Assembly (NCBI GenBank): GCA_963806495.1
Contig: CAWDYA010000008.1
Location: 558,001 to 622,000, forward strand
Length of the DNA stretch: 64,000 nucleotides
Reading direction: 5' to 3'
Origin: CAWDYA01 sp963806495
GTDB lineage: Bacteria > Acidobacteriota > Polarisedimenticolia > JACPZX01 > DASXTC01
The translations under genes were made by a program, and so were the position numbers. Below the pieces are notes generated by a model, which worked only from the letters and a program-made list of their open reading frames with translations, searched no databases and had not been told where the DNA came from. Positions 55,825 through 64,000 of the stretch are shown here, one piece after another; within the stretch, counting starts at the first letter, position 1; every line of letters starts with the position of its first letter.

Positions 55825-57732
55825 ATGGATCCGCGCATTGATTTCTCACCGCTGGTGGTGGTCTCGATCCTGGCCGTGGCAGTCCCCGTGTTCCTGCACC
55901 GGCTCCGGTTCATCCGTATCCCGATCATCGTCGGCGAGATCCTCGCCGGCATTGCGGTCGGGCCGAGCGGGCTGGGGCTGATCGGGGCGGAACAGAATCC
56001 CTGGCTCGACTTCCTCAAGCTGTTCGGCTTCGTGTACCTGATGTTCCTCTCCGGCGTGGAGATCGATTTCTCGATCCTGCTTCGCGGCACGGGCGGGTCG
56101 GGCGGAGGGTTCCGCCGCCGGCTCGCCGGCGGGCCGCTGCAGGCCGGCTTCCTGTCGTTCGCCGTCACGCTCGCCGCCGCCGTGTTCTTCTCCCGCTGGC
56201 TGGTCGCGGCCCACGTGGCCAGCGATGTTGTCATCATGGCGCTGGTGCTCTCCACGACATCTCTCGGAATCGTGGCCCCGGTGCTCAAGGAACGCGGACT
56301 CATCAGGGAACGGTTCGGGCAGTACACGCTGGTCGCGGCGACCATCGGCGACTTCGCCACGGTGAGCTTCCTCAGCATCTACGTCATCCTGCACACCCAG
56401 GGGATGACGTTCGAGCTGCTGTTCATCCTCATCCTGCTGGCCGCCACCTTCCTGGCGTACCGCCTCCTGCGGCTGTCGCAACGGCATCTGCCGCTGCAGA
56501 GGCTTCTCGACGAGCTGTCGCACGCGACGGCCCAGCTCGACACCCGCGGCGCGCTCGCCCTTGCGGTCGTCTTCATCGCGCTGGCCCAGGGGCTCGGCGT
56601 CGAGATGATCCTCGGCGCGTTCATGGCAGGGTCGATCGTCTCGCTCGTCTCCGCCGAAGAGGGCTCCTCGCTGCGCCCCAAGCTGCATGCCCTCGGCTAC
56701 GGTTTCTTCATCCCGATCTTCTTCGTCATGGTGGGCGCCGATTTCCACCTGCCCGAGCTGATGGAGTCGCACCGGGGCCTGTATCTCGTGCCGATACTCC
56801 TCGTCATGGCCTTCGCCGTGAAGTACCTGGCGGCTCTCGTCTACCGGCTCATCTTCAGCTGGAAAGAGACCCTCGCCATCGGCACCCTGACGTCGGCGCG
56901 GCTCAGCCTGATCATCGCCGTGGCGACCGTCGGCGTGGAGATCGGCGCGATCGAGGAGGCCACGAACGCGGCGCTCATTCTCGTGGCGATCCTCAGCACG
57001 ATCGTCTCGCCGGTCCTGTTCAACCGGATCGCGCCGAAGCCGACTCCCATCGCCGGGACACGCGTGATCATCGCCGGATCGACGCCCCACGCACGTCTCC
57101 TGGCCCAGCGCCTCAAGGGACACGGCGACCACGTCACCCTGCTGACCGCCAACAGGACGCTTTTCGAAGAGATGAAGGAATCGGGACTGCCGGTGCTCCT
57201 GGCCGAGAAGGGACGCCATGCGGAGCTGCTCGCCGAGGCCGGCGCCGGGAAGGCCGACACCCTCGTGTCGATGATCGACGACGAGGAGGAGTCGCTCCGG
57301 CTCGCCGCGGCAGCGCGCGAGGAGTTCGGCCTGGAGTCCGCATTCGCCCTGGTCGACAACCCCGGCACCGCGAGGAGATTCCAGGAGCGGGGCGTTCGTG
57401 CGATCGATCCGAGCGTGTCGACCATCATCGTCCTCGAGGGCCTCATCCACAGACCCCACGCCTTCTCGCTGATCGCCGAGACGGGCATCTCGCAGCACGT
57501 GGCCGACATCCATCTGCGGAACCCGCGCGTGGAAGGGCGCCGGCTGCGTCGGATCTCGCTGCCTGGCGACGCCCTCGTCCTCATGATCGTGCGCGATGGC
57601 GAGGTGATCATCCCGCGCGGCGTGACCCGTCTGAAACGCGACGACCTGCTCACCGTCGCCGGGTCGCCCGGGTCCGTGGAGCTCGCGGTGGAGCATCTGA
57701 GCGGAAGCGACGCCACCGGCCGAGCCGTCTGA
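55825..57732 (+). CDS. CPA2-family cation/proton antiporter with TrkA-N domain
   Basis: A 635-residue protein. Residues 1-405 form about twelve membrane helices (IPIIVGEILAGIAVGPSG; YLMFLSGVEIDFSILL; LGVEMILGAFMAGSIVSLVS; LTSARLSLIIAVATVGVEIG) of a KefB-like Na+/H+ or K+/H+ exchanger. A cytoplasmic TrkA-N (RCK) domain follows (GTRVIIAGSTPHARLLAQRL, about 412-540) and a TrkA-C domain closes the protein (GRRLRRISLPGDALVLMIVR, about 565-625). RCK domains bind NAD(H) or glutathione-like ligands and gate transport. The Rossmann motif reads GSTPHAR rather than GxGxxG, so nucleotide binding may be altered. Confidence 0.92.
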   Translation: MDPRIDFSPLVVVSILAVAVPVFLHRLRFIRIPIIVGEILAGIAVGPSGLGLIGAEQNPWLDFLKLFGFVYLMFLSGVEIDFSILLRGTGGSGGGFRRRLAGGPLQAGFLSFAVTLAAAVFFSRWLVAAHVASDVVIMALVLSTTSLGIVAPVLKERGLIRERFGQYTLVAATIGDFATVSFLSIYVILHTQGMTFELLFILILLAATFLAYRLLRLSQRHLPLQRLLDELSHATAQLDTRGALALAVVFIALAQGLGVEMILGAFMAGSIVSLVSAEEGSSLRPKLHALGYGFFIPIFFVMVGADFHLPELMESHRGLYLVPILLVMAFAVKYLAALVYRLIFSWKETLAIGTLTSARLSLIIAVATVGVEIGAIEEATNAALILVAILSTIVSPVLFNRIAPKPTPIAGTRVIIAGSTPHARLLAQRLKGHGDHVTLLTANRTLFEEMKESGLPVLLAEKGRHAELLAEAGAGKADTLVSMIDDEEESLRLAAAAREEFGLESAFALVDNPGTARRFQERGVRAIDPSVSTIIVLEGLIHRPHAFSLIAETGISQHVADIHLRNPRVEGRRLRRISLPGDALVLMIVRDGEVIIPRGVTRLKRDDLLTVAGSPGSVELAVEHLSGSDATGRAV

Positions 57733-57785
57733 GGTCGCCCACGCCTTTTGTTCGCATCACGGCGTGCCGCGGGCTACCATAGGGC

Positions 57786-58637
57786 ATGCTCATCGACTGT
57801 CATGTCCATCTCAATGTCTACCACGAGTCCGAGGCCCGCCCCACCCGCCAGAACGTGGAGGACCTGTTCGACAAGATGAAGATGCACGGCGTGGATCACG
57901 CCGTGGTCATCACGTCCTACAAGGTGGACGCCGACCGGCCGAGCGCCGAGGAGCTGATAGGGATCCTGGCCGGCGATCCCCGCACAACCGTGGTCGAGGG
58001 GCTGCGGTGGCGCGGCGACGCGCGAACGGATCTGTACACGATGGAGGAGCGGATCAGCTCCGGCGTCGTGAAGGGGATCAAGCTCTATCCGGGGTACGAG
58101 CCGTACGCGATCAACGACCCGTCGCTGGAGACAGTGATCCGGATCGCCGTGAAGTACGACGTGCCGGTCATGATCCACACCGGCGACACCTACAGCAAGC
58201 GCGCGAAGGTGCGCCACGCCCATCCGCTCCTGGTGGACGATCTCGCCGTCGACTACCCGGACGCCAAGTTCATCATCTGCCACCTCGGCAACCCCTGGTT
58301 CCAGGACGCGGCCGAGGTACTCTACAAGAACGACAACGTCTACGCCGACATGTCGGGGCTCACCCTGGGAGACTTCGACTACGAGTTCGAGCGCTACATG
58401 GTGACACGGCTCAAGGACATGATCACATACATGGGCGACCCGGGCCGTCAGCTTCTCTACGGCAGCGACTGGCCGCTCGTGCGGATGGGCCCCTACGTCA
58501 AGTTCCTCGAGGACCTCGGGCTGCCCGAGGAGCAGAAGGAGAACGTGGCCTGGAAGACCGCGGCCCGGCTCTTCCGGATCGACGTGGACCGTATCCCCTC
58601 CCCGGGGCCCCCCCCGGGAACCGGCCCCGCGGTGTGA
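57786..58637 (+). CDS. Amidohydrolase-2 family TIM-barrel hydrolase
   Basis: A 283-residue protein starting IDCHVHLNVYHESE, the HxH metal motif of the amidohydrolase_2 family. Other metal or catalytic positions appear in VPVMIHTGDTYSKR, KFIICHLGNPWFQDAAEVLY and LLYGSDWPLVRMGPYV (the final Asp). The family covers decarboxylases and hydrolases of carboxylated rings. The lack of a lysine-carbamate site fits this type. The C-terminal 15 residues are a Pro/Gly tail and may be disordered. The gene stands alone between the antiporter and an RND adaptor. Confidence 0.9.
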   Translation: MLIDCHVHLNVYHESEARPTRQNVEDLFDKMKMHGVDHAVVITSYKVDADRPSAEELIGILAGDPRTTVVEGLRWRGDARTDLYTMEERISSGVVKGIKLYPGYEPYAINDPSLETVIRIAVKYDVPVMIHTGDTYSKRAKVRHAHPLLVDDLAVDYPDAKFIICHLGNPWFQDAAEVLYKNDNVYADMSGLTLGDFDYEFERYMVTRLKDMITYMGDPGRQLLYGSDWPLVRMGPYVKFLEDLGLPEEQKENVAWKTAARLFRIDVDRIPSPGPPPGTGPAV

Positions 58638-58689
58638 ACCCGGCCCGACCCGGTGATAGACTGTCTCGCATCCCTCTGGAGAGCCGGGC

Positions 58690-59790
58690 ATGAGAACGCG
58701 CACCATCGTCGTCCTCGGGGTCGTCGCGGCGGGTCTTGCCCTGCTCGCCGCCCCGCGTTTCCTCTCGTCCCGGCGCGGGATCCCGCCCCCCGACCCGGCC
58801 GCCACGGCCGAGAACGCCGAGGCCCCCCTGCGGGTCGACGTGGTGCGGCTCGACCCGAGACCGCTCGCGGAGCGTCTCTCGACGACCGGCACGGTCCGGG
58901 CCAACGAGCAGGTCGAGCTGGTGAGCGAGATCGCCGGTGTGGTGAAGAAGATCGAGTTCAAGGAGGGTACGGCCGTCAGGCGCGGCCAGCGGCTGGTCAA
59001 GATCGAGGACGACGAGCTCCAGGCCCAGAGGGATCGCGTGGTGCATCGGCTGAGTCTGGCCGAGAGCCGTGAGACCCGCCAGCGCGAGCTCAGGGAACAG
59101 GGGGTCACCAGCGAGCAGGACTACGATGTCGCCTCCAACGAGCTGAGCGTCCTGCGCGCCGAGCTGCGTCTCGTGGACGCCCAGATCGACAAGACCGAGA
59201 TCCGGGCCCCGTTCGACGGGATCGTCGGGCTCCGGTACGTCAGCGAGGGCAGCCTCCTGACCCCCCAGACCCGGATCGCCACCCTGCAGGATCTCGACTC
59301 GGTCAAGATCGACTTCACACTCCCCGAGCAGTATGCGGGGCGGATACAGCCCGGCGACCCGATCACCTTCAGGATCAAGGGGTCTGACCGCAAGCTTACC
59401 GCCCGCGTCTACGCCACCGAGCCGCGAATCAACGCGGAGACCCGATCGCTGCTGATTCGCGCGCGCGCCGACAATCCGGGCCGCGCCCTGCTGCCCGGGG
59501 CGTTCGCCGACATCAGCCTGTCGGTCGGCGAGGTGCCCGACGCGCTCGTGGTGCCCAGTCTGGCCGTGGTGCCGGAGCTCGGGGGCAAGAAGGTGTTCGT
59601 GGTCGAGAACGGGGTGGCACAGCCTCGGACCGTGGAGACCGGGATCCGGACCGAAACCGAAGTGCAGATCCTCAGCGGCGTCGCCGCGGGCGACCGGGTG
59701 ATCGTCTCGGCGATGCAGCGGCTGCGTCCGGGCCTGCCGGTCGAGCCCGTTCCCGCCGGCGGCGACGGCGGCACCTCGGCGGCGCAATGA
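58690..59790 (+). CDS. RND periplasmic adaptor (membrane fusion protein)
   Basis: A 366-residue adaptor with an N-terminal membrane anchor (IVVLGVVAAGLALLAAPRF) and no lipobox. The lipoyl-like half is VELVSEIAGVVKKIEFKEGT; a short helical hairpin follows (RVVHRLSLAESRETRQRELR); then come IRAPFDGIVGLRYVSEGSLL and the beta-barrel ending KVFVVENGVAQPRTVETGIR. It is shorter in the hairpin than adaptors of classic drug pumps. It overlaps the RND permease by four bases. No outer-membrane factor gene is nearby, so the pair must share a TolC-like channel from elsewhere, perhaps the OprM-type protein at 47053. Confidence 0.93.
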   Translation: MRTRTIVVLGVVAAGLALLAAPRFLSSRRGIPPPDPAATAENAEAPLRVDVVRLDPRPLAERLSTTGTVRANEQVELVSEIAGVVKKIEFKEGTAVRRGQRLVKIEDDELQAQRDRVVHRLSLAESRETRQRELREQGVTSEQDYDVASNELSVLRAELRLVDAQIDKTEIRAPFDGIVGLRYVSEGSLLTPQTRIATLQDLDSVKIDFTLPEQYAGRIQPGDPITFRIKGSDRKLTARVYATEPRINAETRSLLIRARADNPGRALLPGAFADISLSVGEVPDALVVPSLAVVPELGGKKVFVVENGVAQPRTVETGIRTETEVQILSGVAAGDRVIVSAMQRLRPGLPVEPVPAGGDGGTSAAQ

Positions 59791-62700
59791 GCCTCTACTC
59801 GATCAGCATCCAGCGGCCGGTCCTCGCCGTGGTGATGTCGATCGCGATCATGCTGTTCGGCGTCCTCGGGCTGTCATCCCTCGGCGTGCGCGAGTTCCCC
59901 GCCGTCGACCCACCGCTGATCACGGTGAGCACCAACTACCGCGGGGCGAGCGCCGAGGTGATCGAGACCCAGATCACCGAGCCCCTCGAGGAGAGGATCA
60001 ACGGCGTGCCGGGCATCCGCACGCTCACCTCCACCAGCCGCGAGGGGCGCAGCACCGTGGTCGTGGAGTTCGACCTCGGCGCGGACCTCGAGCGCGCCGC
60101 CAACGACGTGCGCGACGCCGTCTCCCGCGCGATGGGGAATCTCCCCCCCGACGTGGAGCCCCCCGTCATTTCGAAGGCCGACGCCGACGCCAGCCCGATC
60201 GTGCAGGTCACGCTGGGCAGCAACACGCGCAACCTGCTGGAGCTGACCCGGCTGGCCGACGAGCTCTTCGCCGAGCGCCTGCAGACGATACCCGACGTGG
60301 CCCGCGTCGACATCTGGGGCGACAAGACCTACGCGATGCGGATCTGGATGGATCCGCAGCGGCTGGCCGCCTACCGCCTGACACCGCTGGACGTCCGCCG
60401 CGCCATCCAGCGCGAGAACGTCGAGCTGCCGGCGGGCCGCATCGAGGGGCAGACGATCGAGCTGCCCGTGCGGATCCAGAGCCGCATGGCCACACCGGCC
60501 GAGTTCAACGACATGATCATCAAGGAGGACTCGGGCGGCCTGGTGCGCCTGCGTGACGTGGGACAGGCGGAGCTCGGGCCCCTCAACGAGCGCACGATCC
60601 TCAAGCGGAACGGCGTGCCGATGGTGGCCGTCGTGCTCCGGCCCCAGCCGGGCGCCAACTACATCGAGATCGCCGACGAGTTCTACCGACGGGTCGAGCG
60701 GATACGCACGGAGCTGCCCCCCGACGTCGAGGTGAACTACGGCTTCGACAACACCGAGTTCATCCGCGAGTCGATCGACGAGGTGGTGCAGACGATTCTT
60801 CTCGCGCTCGCTCTGGTGGTGCTCATCATCTTCCTGTTCCTGCGTGACGTGCGGACGACGCTGATCCCGATCGCTGGTCATCCCGGTGTCGCTGGTCGGG
60901 GCTTTCTTCATCATGTACCTCGCGGGGTTCTCCATAAACGTGCTGACGCTGCTCGCGCTGGTGCTCGCGATCGGCATCGTCGTGGACGACGCCATCGTCG
61001 TTCTGGAGAACATCTATGCAAAGATCGAGGCGGGTCTCAGACCCGTGCAGGCGGGAGTCGACCGGCACCCGCGAGATCTTCTTCGCGGTCATCGCCACCA
61101 CCGTCGCGCTGGTGGCCGTGCTGCTGCCCGTCATGTTCCTGGGCGGGCTGACCGGACGGCTGTTCCGGGAGTTCGGCGCGACCCTGGCGGGCGCGGTGGT
61201 GATCTCCTCGTTCGTGGCGCTCACGCTCACGCCCATGCTGTCGACGCGGCTTCTGCGGGGGCACAGCGGCCACTCGCGTTTCTATCACCTCACGGAGCCC
61301 GCGTTCCGCGCGATGACCGGGAGCTACCGGAGCGCCCTCGAATGGACGATGGCCCGGCGCTGGATGGCCCTGCCGCTGATCGGCATCTGCGCGGCGCTCA
61401 TCGTGCTGTTCGTCAACGTGCTCCCGGCCGAGCTGTCGCCTCTCGAGGACCGCAGCACCATCCGGATCAGCGCCAAGGGGCCCGAGGGAGTCACCTACGC
61501 CTACATGGACGACTTCATGGATCGTCTCGGCGCCCTGGTGGCGAAGGAGGTCCCCGAGCGGGAGGAGGTGATCTGGCTCACCTCGCCGGGCTTCGGCGCA
61601 AGCTCGTCGGTCAACTCAGGCTTCCTGAGACTGCGATTGGTGCATCCCTCGCAGCGGACGCGCAGCCAGATGGAGATCGCCGACGCGCTCAGCCAGGCCA
61701 TCACCTCGCTGCCCGGGGCCCAGACCTTCGTGACACAGGAACCGACGATCGCCGTGGGCCGGCGACGCGGGCTGCCGGTCCAGTTCGTACTGCAGGCCCC
61801 GACGATGGAGAAGCTCAAGCAGGCGCTGCCCCTCTTTCTCGACCAGGCCAGGGCCAATCCCGCGTTCTCGGCCGTCGACGAGGACCTGGTGTTCGACAAG
61901 CCCGAGCTGCACGTCGAGATCGACCGGGCCCGGGCGCGCGACCTGGGGATCTCGACCGTCGACATCGCCCAGACCGTCCAGTTCTCGTTCAGCGAGCAGC
62001 GTCTGGGCTTCTTCGTGATGGACGGCAAACAGTACGAGATCGTCGGGCAGGTGGCGGCCCCCAACCGCAACGAGACGGCGGACCTGCGGAACCTCTACTT
62101 CACCGCGCGCAACGGAGCGCCGGTGCAGCTCGACAGCCTCGTGGACATCTCCGAGCGATCGAGCCCTCCCCAGCTCTATCACTTCGACCGCTACCTGTCG
62201 GCCACGGTCTCGGCCGCGCTCGCGCCGGGGTTCACGATGTCACAGGGGATCGAGGCGATGCAGGCGATCGCCGCCCGGACTCTCGACGACTCCTTCCACA
62301 CCGCCCTGGCCGGCGAATCGCGTGACTTCGAGGAGAGCTCCAACACGCTGGCCTTCGTCTTCGTGCTGGCGGTGGTGCTGCTCTACCTCGTGCTCGCGGC
62401 CCAGTTCGAGAGCTTCCGCGACCCGTTCACCATCATGCTGACGGTGCCCCTGGCGCTGGCCGGCGCGCTCTTCTCCCTGTACTGGTACGGGCAGACGCTC
62501 AACGTCTTCAGCCAGATCGGCATGATCATGCTGATCGGCCTGGTGACCAAGAACGGCATTCTGATCGTGGAGTTCGCCAACCAGCGGCGGATCGCGGGGC
62601 GCCCGCTGAGGGAGGCCACCATCGAAGCCGCCGTGGCGCGTCTGCGGCCGGTGCTGATGACCAGCCTCTCCACCATCCTCGGCATCCTGCCGATCGCCCT

Positions 62701-62872
62701 GGCCCTCGGCGCGGGCTCCGAGAGCCGCATCCCGATGGGGATCGCCGTCATCGGCGGCATGATCCTCGGCACGCTGCTCACGCTCTTCGTCGTCCCGGCC
62801 ATGTACAGCTACCTGACGCCGGCCAGGGTCGGGGGCGTGAGCCTCGGCGACATCGACGACCAGGCGGCCTGA
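59787..62872 (+). CDS. RND efflux permease, HAE1 type (two 1-base insertions)
   Basis: About 1027 residues once extra bases near 60876 and 61063 are removed. It begins SLYSISIQRPVLAVVMSIAI and FPAVDPPLITVSTNYRGASA. The proton-relay helix reads LTLLALVLAIGIVVDDAIVV. Between the two breaks the protein is intact as GAFFIMYLAGFSINV; after them GTREIFFAVIATTVALVAVL and the second porter domain continue to the end. It differs from the pump at 49614 (FPAVDPP versus LPNVDFP), so it is a separate subgroup. It probably exports hydrophobic toxic compounds. Confidence 0.92.
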
Positions 62873-62925
62873 CCGCCCCTGCCGATAGGCCCCTCCCGGA
62901 CGAGCTTTCCGCGTGACCCCTTCAA

Positions 62926-62954
62926 TTGACAACTGTCAATACAATAGTTACTGT
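62926..62954 (+). promoter_or_regulatory. Promoter with embedded palindrome; possible leaderless start
   Basis: TTGACA (62926-62931) and TACTGT (62949-62954) are separated by 17 bases. The expected transcription start falls at or next to the ATG at 62961, so the message may be leaderless. The -35 box is one arm of the inverted repeat TTGACAACTGTCAA (62926-62939). A regulator bound there would block RNA polymerase, and the downstream gene itself encodes a likely DNA-binding protein. Confidence 0.55.
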
Positions 62955-62960
62955 AGACAC

Positions 62961-63865
62961 ATGAGCAGACCAACCCCCACGTTCCTCCTGGGCAACACCG
63001 GCATGCTCGCCGCCGCCGCTCCGTGGTGCCGGCCGCTGGAGAACCTCGACCTGGGGATCCTCCTGCTCGTCCAACCGTGGCTCTCGGGCGAGGGCATGCG
63101 GCGCGCCCGGATGCAGCAGGAGCTGGCACGGCTCGCGGAGGGCCTCCCGCTCGGGCCGACCTACTTCCAGAGGATCAAGAGATCGGTTTCGCGGCTGGAG
63201 GAGATGGGAGCGCTTCGCGGGTCCGGTGACGGCCGATCGCGCCGGTTCGTGATGACGCCCGCCGGTTTCGCCTCGTTCATCCTCAACCTGCGCGTGCTGC
63301 GCGCCGACCCGACCCTCGACGGCAGCGAGTTCGAGCTGAAGCGCGCCGTCGTGTCGCTGTGGAACGTCGCCCTCGATCGCCTGGCGGAGCTCCCCGACGG
63401 TACGAACCTGCCACCGCGAATGGAGAAGTTCCTGGACGAGGTCGAGCGGATCGAGATCCACGGCCAGCGTGTGATCACCCCGAGGTCGTCGGCGCCGCGC
63501 TGGATGTCCTCCAGCTGATCGCGGCGCAGCGCGAGCGCGTCGAAAGCCTTCTCGAGTCGGCCCGGGCGAGTCTCGACGGAGCCGATCGCAACGCCGATGT
63601 CCTGCGGGGGATGGATCTGTCGCGTATCACGGCCGGCCGGGGGATGGACGGCGCCGTCTCGTTGCTCGAGTCCTCGCCCGAGACGCTGGCCATGATCCGC
63701 GACCTGGTCTCGGGCGTACTGCCCAGGCTGAGCCTGCGGGCGGCGGTGCTGCGATACGAGTCGTACCTGCAGTATCTGGACGGACTGAGCTCGCTGTACG
63801 GGCGGGAGCTCGTGGCGACGCCGATCGAATCGCTGCGCGGGCTGCTCGCGCGTCGGAGACGATGA
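62961..63865 (+). CDS. Winged-helix regulator-like protein (one frameshift)
   Basis: About 301 residues once a missing base near 63482 is restored. The N-terminal half looks like a winged helix: GPTYFQRIKRSVSRLEEMGALRGSGDGRSRRFVMTP is the recognition-helix and wing region (about residues 65-100). The second half is helical (VVGAALDVLQLIAAQRERVESLL; AVLRYESYLQYLDGLSSLYG) and probably mediates dimer or ligand contacts. The upstream palindrome suggests autoregulation. I cannot place it in a named family with confidence; PadR- or MarR-like folds are the nearest. The final break joins GQRVITP to EVVGAALD. Confidence 0.65.
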
Positions 63866-63868
63866 ACG

Positions 63869-64000
63869 ATGGGCTCTCCGGGCGCGCACCGTGAGCTCCT
63901 CGAGGCGATCCGCGCACGCGAGCACGGTCTGGCTCCGAGCGAGGACGCGGCGCTGCGCGACGCGGCCGCGGCTCTGCGGGTACGGGCCCGCAACGGCTCC
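63869..64000 (+). CDS. Start of an unidentified gene, cut by the window end
   Basis: Forty-four codons are visible from an ATG three bases after the previous stop: GSPGAHRELLEAIRAREHGL, then APSEDAALRDAAAALRVRAR. It reads as a charged helix pair. Its closeness to the regulator suggests one operon. Nothing more can be said from the visible part. Confidence 0.5.
   Translation, partial: MGSPGAHRELLEAIRAREHGLAPSEDAALRDAAAALRVRARNGS

Noticed and set aside
1..64000. tRNA, rRNA or replication origin
   Set aside because: Gaps between genes are short, and I saw no cloverleaf, rRNA-like segment, DnaA-box cluster or origin-type repeats in them.

Overview
This is a 64 kb window of high-GC bacterial chromosome with almost no non-coding DNA. 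No gap between genes exceeds about 200 bases. The cell is Gram-negative: there are two RND efflux systems, an outer-membrane efflux lipoprotein, periplasmic proteins with signal peptides, and tricorn, CHAT and LiaF-like proteins. The gene mix (tricorn peptidase, CHAT-TPR protein, DUF11/thrombospondin-type-3 protein, selenoproteins, high GC) recalls Acidobacteriota or Myxococcota-like lineages, but this is inference and no marker settles it. I see no rRNA, tRNA or CRISPR.

Layout. 1-6.4 kb: the end of uvrA, a secreted protein of unknown function and two tandem paralogous secreted TPR proteins. 6.4-9.8 kb: a PspC/LiaF-like envelope pair, a peroxiredoxin whose catalytic cysteine codon is UGA, an exported truncated haemoglobin and a MOSC protein. 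9.8-11.1 kb: a complete insertion sequence with 26-bp terminal inverted repeats and 9-bp target duplications. 11.1-24.8 kb (minus strand): pyruvate kinase, tricorn peptidase, an AttH/FtsX/ATPase export operon, an MFS transporter, an MBL-rhodanese protein and a membrane-anchored MutS-like ATPase. 24.9-32.1 kb: an S58 peptidase, YqeY, an MBL-like protein, a TGS GTPase, a PfkB kinase, a GNAT protein, DeoC and a thioredoxin-TPR protein. 32.1-42.5 kb: an ECF sigma factor, a zinc-finger membrane anti-sigma candidate, a TPR-CHAT peptidase and a giant secreted repeat protein. 42.6-46.4 kb: an amino-acid permease with a dimethylargininase, a second UGA-containing peroxiredoxin and a toastrack-like protein. 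46.4-52.7 kb: a TetR-regulated tripartite RND pump. 52.8-64 kb: a flavin disulfide reductase, an MBL hydrolase, small secreted proteins, a CPA2 antiporter, an amidohydrolase, a second RND pair and a winged-helix regulator.

The two observations I trust most are the two selenocysteine peroxiredoxins (7999-8436 and 44781-45317, both minus strand). In each, an in-frame UGA replaces the peroxidatic cysteine. Conserved sequence continues in the same frame, and a SECIS-like hairpin follows at the right distance. The organism therefore very probably decodes UGA as selenocysteine. The best candidate for a less-described system is the sigma/anti-sigma/CHAT/giant-repeat locus at 32.1-42.5 kb.

Caution on sequence quality: about 30 single-base indels interrupt otherwise conserved genes, mostly in the first RND operon and the giant repeat gene. 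Undoing them restores full-length family members every time, so they look like sequencing or assembly errors, not decay. Those genes are annotated here as single loci with the break points given. The UGA cases differ because the frame is intact on both sides.
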